From Choristocarpus tenellus KU-1152 (taxonomy: Eukaryota; Phaeophyceae): a DNA stretch of 31,972 bases. The translations under genes were made by a program, and so were the position numbers. The stretch spans positions 1 to 31,972 of the forward strand of contig CAXNAD020000076.1 of NCBI GenBank assembly GCA_964200185.2, given 5' to 3'. The notes below the pieces were generated by a model. The model made no database searches. It worked only from the letters and a program-made list of their open reading frames with translations, and was not told the origin of the DNA. Shown piece after piece: positions 27,153-31,972 of the stretch (position 1 is the first letter of the stretch; every line of letters starts with the position of its first letter).

Positions 27153-27428
27153 GAGCCGCACTGCTACCGCAAACTCTGCCGACGCTGATCATCAAGTTGG
27201 TAAAAAAATGTTGAAAGGTGACCCATCTGCGCTTGAAACAAAGCGAGGAACTAGAGCATTGCCAGGCAGTGGTAGTGGTGGCGATACCACTGGATCTTCC
27301 AGACTGGTCAGCGTAAGAGATGCCCGGCCACATACTGCCCACACACTCAGGGGAGGAGAAACAAGGGAGGAAAAGGGAGGGGGCCCAGGTGGGGCTCCCA
27401 TAGTTGCTGGGGCGCGGGGTATGATGAG
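27153..27428 (+). CDS. Candidate Gly/Arg-rich exon
   Basis: 276 nt between the acceptor tgattccactag and a good donor, ATGATGAG|gtaagg. It reads SRTATANSADADHQVGKKML, then GDPSALETKRGTRALPGSGS, then GGETREEKGGGPGGAPIVAG and ends ARGMM plus AG. It is highly polar and disordered in composition. The phase joins perfectly to the exon at 28004 (AG+G = Arg). Open frames on the opposite strand here are its antisense. Confidence 0.5.
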
Positions 27429-28003
27429 GTAAGGCTGTGCATACCTTGTGGGAGGTGGCATAGGAGCGATGTAAACCATGAGGGTCCTGAGCTAGGTGGA
27501 GGGGGCCTAAGCCAGTGATCTTTGCTAACTCGAAATACACGTTGAGGTATACAGATTTCTAGATGTTGCTTGAGAGGATGAGGCCTCAATGAGTGGGAAC
27601 AGTTACTGCTGTTAAGGACAGTGCAGCAACAACAGCAGTCTGCAGCAAGTCGGCATGAGGATTAGCACTGAATACCACATGTGCTCACAATGATTTTGGG
27701 AGATTGCTTCCCTTGGTGAATGTTCCCTCATTAACAATACCAGGAAATGCCTAGATGCGCCTCGAATTGACTCCCTTTGTAGGAACAATGTACCCTGTGT
27801 TCCTCTTGTACCTGCAATGGACTCTCAGCTGTTGCATCACTTGTGAGCAAGGGGGTCAGTGCTCAAGGTATATCATCAGTACAGTTCAAACGTGCAAGTT
27901 CAAATTTTCCAATCCATTCAGAAGAGATTTCCTCACTGTTGCTGGTTTATTTTTGAAGAATTTTCCTGTCTCGATTTCCCTCATCACTTGAACGCCTCCC
28001 CAG

Positions 28004-28241
28004 GTACCGAAATGAAAGGACAAACATTGGCGTAGGAAATGAGGGTGTAGTAGCCTCTACCAGGACAGCTGGAGGGGTAGATGTCGCGGGGGACAGGGTA
28101 CGCGGACAACGTGCATGGAGTTGCAATGCTGTTGCTTACAGAAGATCATTGTCAGAGAAGGACCCAGTGGAAGACCGTGGGTGGCCTGGATTCAGGCCCA
28201 ACACCAGTGGCACAGCTGACAATGGGTGCGCAACAATATGA
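28004..28241 (+). CDS. Candidate exon, possibly terminal
   Basis: A strong acceptor (cacttgaacgcctccccag) precedes 78 open codons ending in TGA at 28239-28241. It reads YRNERTNIGVGNEGVVASTR, then TAGGVDVAGDRVRGQRAWSC, then KDPVEDRGWPGFRPNTSGTA. The other two frames are closed early. It continues in phase from the exon ending at 27428. If the TGA is used, this is the end of the gene. A donor-like AATGG|gtgcgc at 28225 would instead splice in phase to the similar exon at 30090. Confidence 0.5.
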
Positions 28242-28608
28242 GGTGGTGTTAATTCCCCAGAATTCTTGGCAGTAGTGTATTGGGAGGTACTGCTTGGCAC
28301 CCAAGAATATTCCACACAACATAAGTGCATATGTGGGTGTATGTTTGTTGAAAGGTACCCCAGAGGATGGGGTATGACTGCAGGTATGACTAAACAGGCA
28401 TAAGGTGTGAAGTCTAAAGTATTTGACACTAAAAAAGTGCACCAAGTCAATTTGGTGACTATCCATAACAGTTGAAAAATGGGCAAAGTCATTAACCTAG
28501 TGCAGAATAGGGCGAGCAATTCTTGTTTGTGGGTAAGGGTGGGGGGGAAATCCCTATCCTCTTCGACCGTGTAAGCCTTGCCAGCCTGCAAACTCGAAAA
28601 TATGCACC

Positions 28609-28970
28609 ATGTCATTCATATCATTTACCACCAACATTGACGTAATTCAATATTTGGTTGTAGCGTGTACCCGAGAACAACTCTGTGAAGAATGGCTCAA
28701 AGGTTTGTATACTAACTACGCCATCCAACAACTTAAGGGTGCTAGAATAACATACATGTATGGGAAATGTTATGTCGCTAACATGGTCTGAACCAAGGAT
28801 CCTTGCAAGGCACTGATACATGCCAATGGCAAACTCAAGCCTAGGAGTTTGATTCTTTTTGGTGCGAACAGCCAGCCACCCAATGAAAAATTTGTACTGT
28901 CAGGTGTTTTGCAGTTCCCTGCATTGAAATCGGACATGGATGTGCAAGTCTCTCTTTTTTCGTTTTTCAT
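28609..28970 (+). pseudogene. Possible coding remnant with one in-frame stop
   Basis: One frame stays open from 28609 to beyond 28970 except for a single TGA at 28789-28791. Before the stop it reads REQLCEEWLKGLYTNYAIQQ; after it, DPCKALIHANGKLKPRSLIL and NSQPPNEKFVLSGVLQFPAL. The mix of residues looks like a folded protein rather than chance, but I recognise no family and see no clear gene boundaries. It could be a decayed gene or exon sequence with an intron spanning the TGA. Confidence 0.25.
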
Positions 28971-29386
28971 TTTTCTTCTTCTTTTTACTCTGTTGGATCT
29001 CTGTAACGTGGACACTGACGTCATGTTAGTCAGCTGAACACTTGGTGTGCTATAGATTTCTCTCATCAAGATTTTGTTGATAATTCTATCCTCATCCTAT
29101 GTGTATCAAGTTACATCAATATATACTCTCAGTCAAGTTGCTGGAGAAGGAAAGTGTTTACTGTATCCACAAGATGTCTTGTTCATTTGTCCCTCCTGAT
29201 TGCTAGATATTTCATTACATTTTCCCAACCCCGAGCAACAGAGCTAGCTCTACCACATTCAAACTATGATCTACATATTGAAACATGCTGCGAGTGTTCT
29301 TTGGCAAGTTTCCCTCTAACACTCTCTAACACCAAGGCCAAGAGGTGGGGGTGTCTCAAATATGATTTGAAGTGCCCACTAAAATA

Positions 29387-29654
29387 CATTCCAAGTATCG
29401 TAGAGGGTAGAGCCGCGTCCATTTTGGGGCCAAAATCTAATTTTTCGATTTTGAAGTAATTTTAGCTATCGTGTTTGTTAGGAAGTATCATTATCTTTGT
29501 TCGGATGCACCTTTTCATAACTTTTACATTTTCCCTACTCCGAAGCATTTCAGAGTAGGTGAAATATCATTTTTTTTTTAACTCTGGGAAGCCAAGCACC
29601 AAAAGGACAAACAGGGCGATACTCGTGCCCTCTCTTAATAAGATACTTTCACTC
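29387..29654 (+). mobile_element. MITE family 2, fourth copy
   Basis: About 268 bp. The interior closely matches the other family 2 copies, for example GTAGAGGGTAGAGCCGCGTC, GGCTATCGTGTTTGTTAGGA (here with TAGCT) and GGACAAACAGGGCGATACTC. The left terminus is diverged (CATTCCAAGTATCG); the right is AGATACTTTCACTC. No matching flanks. Confidence 0.85.
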
Positions 29655-29914
29655 TTTCTTTCAGAGTTTTTCATTTTATATTAGTTTCACTCCTCATGGT
29701 ACTGTTGCTCAAACATTATACTGCCGAAAAAGACTGTACTGGAAACATAGTGCATATATGATGGATCACCCTTAGAAGCAATGTTCATTTTCAAAGTCTC
29801 ACCCCTCAAATAAATTTATTTTTTGGCTAGATTCAAGAAGAAGAAGTTAGGAATGCGAGGAGAAAAAAAACCAATGTTTGCTTAGTATGTACAACCTCTC
29901 TTGTCTCTGTGAAG

Positions 29915-30031
29915 GGTGACGTGGGATTCAGTAAGGGTCAAGAGGGAGGTGTAAAGGAGGGAGTGCCTGGCAGGGATGTTATCCAAATGTCACCTTCCAC
30001 CTTCAGAACCTACAATACACTTAGCAGCACC
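29915..30031 (+). CDS. Possible short Gly-rich coding segment
   Basis: After the acceptor-like ttgtctctgtgaag the frame reads GDVGFSKGQEGGVKEGVPGR and continues open to a TAG near 30044. Composition resembles the neighbouring candidate exons, but several internal donor-like sites (for example TTCA|gtaagg) make the 3' edge uncertain. Confidence 0.25.
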
Positions 30032-30089
30032 AAGCCATCACATTAGTACCTCTTTAACCTTCCCTTTGTGGGACTCCTTTCCTTACCAG

Positions 30090-30233
30090 TGCTGACTGTG
30101 TATATGCTGGGGTGTCGGGAGCGTGGGGGCGACCAGGGAATGGGGTGAGTGGGGGGCGCAGTCTCATTGCACAAGTGGGAAGACAAGGGGCATTTGGAAC
30201 CGTTCCTACAGGGATCACACCAAGCGCACCTAG
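30090..30233 (+). CDS. Candidate Gly-rich exon
   Basis: A strong acceptor (gggactcctttccttaccag) and the donor-like CACCTAG|gtaaaa enclose 47 open codons. It reads ADCVYAGVSGAWGRPGNGVS, then GGRSLIAQVGRQGAFGTVPT, then GITPSAPR. It enters and leaves with the same phase as the exon at 27153, which would let it extend the same protein if the TGA at 28239 is bypassed by a donor at 28226. Confidence 0.4.
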
Positions 30234-30809
30234 GTAAAAACTGCACAGAAAATATCTGCGGTTATGCATGTTTACATGTAATCTCATGGATATGTTCAAG
30301 CACAAACCCATCAGAGAAGTGTCGTATTTTCCCTTGCACATAATGTACTGGTGTTGCTTTATGTGCAGAAGCATAGCGGATTGAGGTGTTCCAAAACGTG
30401 TTTAGAGCTGTACTATGTATATCTATATTGTGTTTCATTTTCTTGTAAGTGACACAAAATCTGCACTTAGCTTGTTCCTTGTGAGTTTACCAAATGTGTC
30501 GGAACTCATCTCTTCGAGGTGTGGTGTTGCTAGTACTTTGTTGGTGTGTAATGCAAACATTCAACCTTCTTGGTCAGTTGGTCTTCATTAATAATACGCC
30601 TTCCAATCTCATAGCACACATGTGTGTATGGGACGGGCTTGGGAATTCTGAACAATCTAACGGTGTGTCTTAACAGTGGCTCTTCCACACAATTCCTGTG
30701 TAACCAACCAATTAGAGATCTGCAGTAATAACTTGATGTCTTCATGAGTTCAAAGTGACACTCCTAAATGGCTGCCTCACAGCATCTCTCAGCAAGACAC
30801 AAGGGTTTA
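30234..30809. other. Stretch without identified features
   Basis: AT-rich sequence with no convincing exon, repeat or RNA gene seen on either strand. Confidence 0.5.
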
Positions 30810-31072
30810 GAGTCAAAGTAAGCAGGAGGTACCCAGAGTTGCATTTTAAGGATGCTGACAAATACATGTCCAAAATTTTGCTTTAAAAAAAAAAATGCAT
30901 GTCCAATCTTTTCTAAATTGTGTCAAAGAGTCTCAAACAACAGAGAAATCAATGCTCTCTAGTCAAACTTATCACTTCATCCATGGAAGTATGGATGACT
31001 TGCATATGATTGAAAAAACGGCTTAAAATGCAAAGCGCCTCAACCCTGGGTATCTCTCGCTTACTTTGTCTC
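30810..31072 (+). mobile_element. MITE family 1, copy D
   Basis: 263 bp. Ends are GAGTCAAAGTAAGCAGGAGG and TCTCTCGCTTACTTTGTCTC. The interior TTGCATTTTAAGGATGCTGA matches copy A in inverted orientation. Flanks TTA and CTA are a near-duplication with one mismatch. The left terminus again contains CAAA|GTAAGC. Confidence 0.88.
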
Positions 31073-31773
31073 CTATACACTCTTATGAGCGGAAGGACAT
31101 CAGTAGTATGCATTGCATCCATACCTCATTGATTTTGAAAAATCCCAAGCACTAGACTGTTTGTCCGCCCTTTCATCACTGTCACCAAGCTGCAAGGAGA
31201 CTGCATCAAACCTCAGAGCTTCAAACTCAGCACTTTCAAACGAGATTTAGCAGAGTGTGTGGTAGAGTTGTGACCAAATAATAATAAAATAAAATAAATT
31301 TTTAAAAGTACGGAAAATATCGAAAATATCAAAATATGTCTGGATTACAAGGGTAGAATGATTAGGCAATCCATTTTGGAGTATCGAGAAATGCTTGGAC
31401 TGATCACATCCATTGGTATTCACACCAACTATGCAGTGCAGTCTTGTGTAAGTTGAAGCATTGATGGTCTCTCTCTCTCTCTCTCTTTGGCAATAGACAA
31501 GAGGTGCCATCCTGTCGACTGGTTGCACTTGTATGTACTTATGATGTCCTAAATTTTCCAATCAGTTCATAGCTGTAGTACTCCTCAATGCATGCGCATA
31601 TAGAGCGCTAAGCAGCTGCAGTCCTTTCCCCTCAAGTGGATCCAACCAAAGAGGATCAACTGTACTCAACACAACATTTCAAGTCTAATACTAGGGCTTC
31701 AGAACGAAATTTTTAGGACCGACTCTTCACCACGTTTAGAACATACTGATAGAAGGAAAAAGATATTTAGAAA
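31073..31773. other. Stretch without identified genes; contains a CT microsatellite
   Basis: About ten CT units lie at 31468-31487. No coding signal found. Confidence 0.6.
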
Positions 31774-31954
31774 GACCCAAAGTATCTGGGGTGGGGGGGG
31801 GTTACACCAGGGTGTCCATTTAAGCCGAAATCAGGAAAAGTCAATTTACATTGTCCATCCGACGTATGCAACCAAATCACCCAAAAAATCGCGACATGAA
31901 AAAATTGACCCCAAATGGACAGCCGCCACCCCCCCCCCCCAGATACTTTGAGCC
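31774..31954 (+). mobile_element. MITE family 3, second copy
   Basis: 181 bp, the same length as the copy at 16792 but in opposite orientation. Ends are GACCCAAAGTATCTGGGGTG and CCCAGATACTTTGAGCC. A run of about 14 C lies just inside the right terminus. Flanks do not match (AAA against TGA). Confidence 0.88.
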
Positions 31955-31972
31955 TGACCTCCAGACAATGCT

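Noticed and set aside
27124-27540. Pro-rich minus-strand frames of 138 and 95 codons
   Set aside because: They are antisense to the Gly/Arg-rich + strand candidate exon 27153-27428, which has proper splice borders.
28136-28615. 159-codon minus-strand frame
   Set aside because: It is largely antisense to the candidate exon 28004-28241 and has no recognisable domain.
15725-31954. Repeated similar units considered as a CRISPR-like array
   Set aside because: Copies are long, dispersed, in both orientations, with terminal inverted repeats and target duplications; the genome is eukaryotic.

Overview
The window is nuclear DNA from an intron-rich eukaryote, most likely a protist or alga. The evidence is spliceosomal introns in every recognisable gene, a nuclear-type tRNA-Ala(AGC), a vertebrate-type TTAGGG array inside an intron, a decayed Copia-like retroelement and many small inverted-repeat transposons. 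I cannot place the lineage more precisely; a stramenopile or related alga is only a guess.

Layout. Positions 118-4039 (+) hold the last nine exons of a Prp22/DHX8-type DEAH-box splicing helicase whose 5' part lies outside the window. Converging on it, 4270-6584 (-) is a complete five-exon gene for mitochondrial ATP synthase subunit d. From 6585 to 13321 there is little firm coding: a Copia-like reverse transcriptase fossil (9161-9743, -), an 89-bp tandem duplication, a tRNA-Ala (11209-11281, -) and one unassigned reading frame. From 13322 a casein kinase 1 (CK1) gene runs on the + strand, with eight confident kinase exons and a likely ninth to 20921. From 21819 to 30233 there is a string of Gly/Ser/Arg-rich candidate exons. 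Several have compatible splice phases, and they may be a long disordered tail of the same CK1 gene or a separate gene.

The most unusual content is a group of ten short transposon copies (about 180-270 bp, plus one copy split by a nested copy) in three sequence families. All carry a terminus close to GAGTCAAAG, and five have exact 3-bp target duplications. The terminus places a GT at element positions 9-10, so the left end reads CAAA|GTAAGC or CAAA|GTATCT like a splice donor. The right end, followed by a target duplication starting with AG, reads like an acceptor. One copy sits exactly at a CK1 3' splice site. Two more lie in candidate exons where predicted removal keeps the frame. This is introner-like behaviour: transposons acting as introns.

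Three of the 20 introns I could place in the three conserved genes begin with GC rather than GT, a high proportion. All gene models come from reading conserved protein motifs and splice signals by eye; no alignment or transcript was available.
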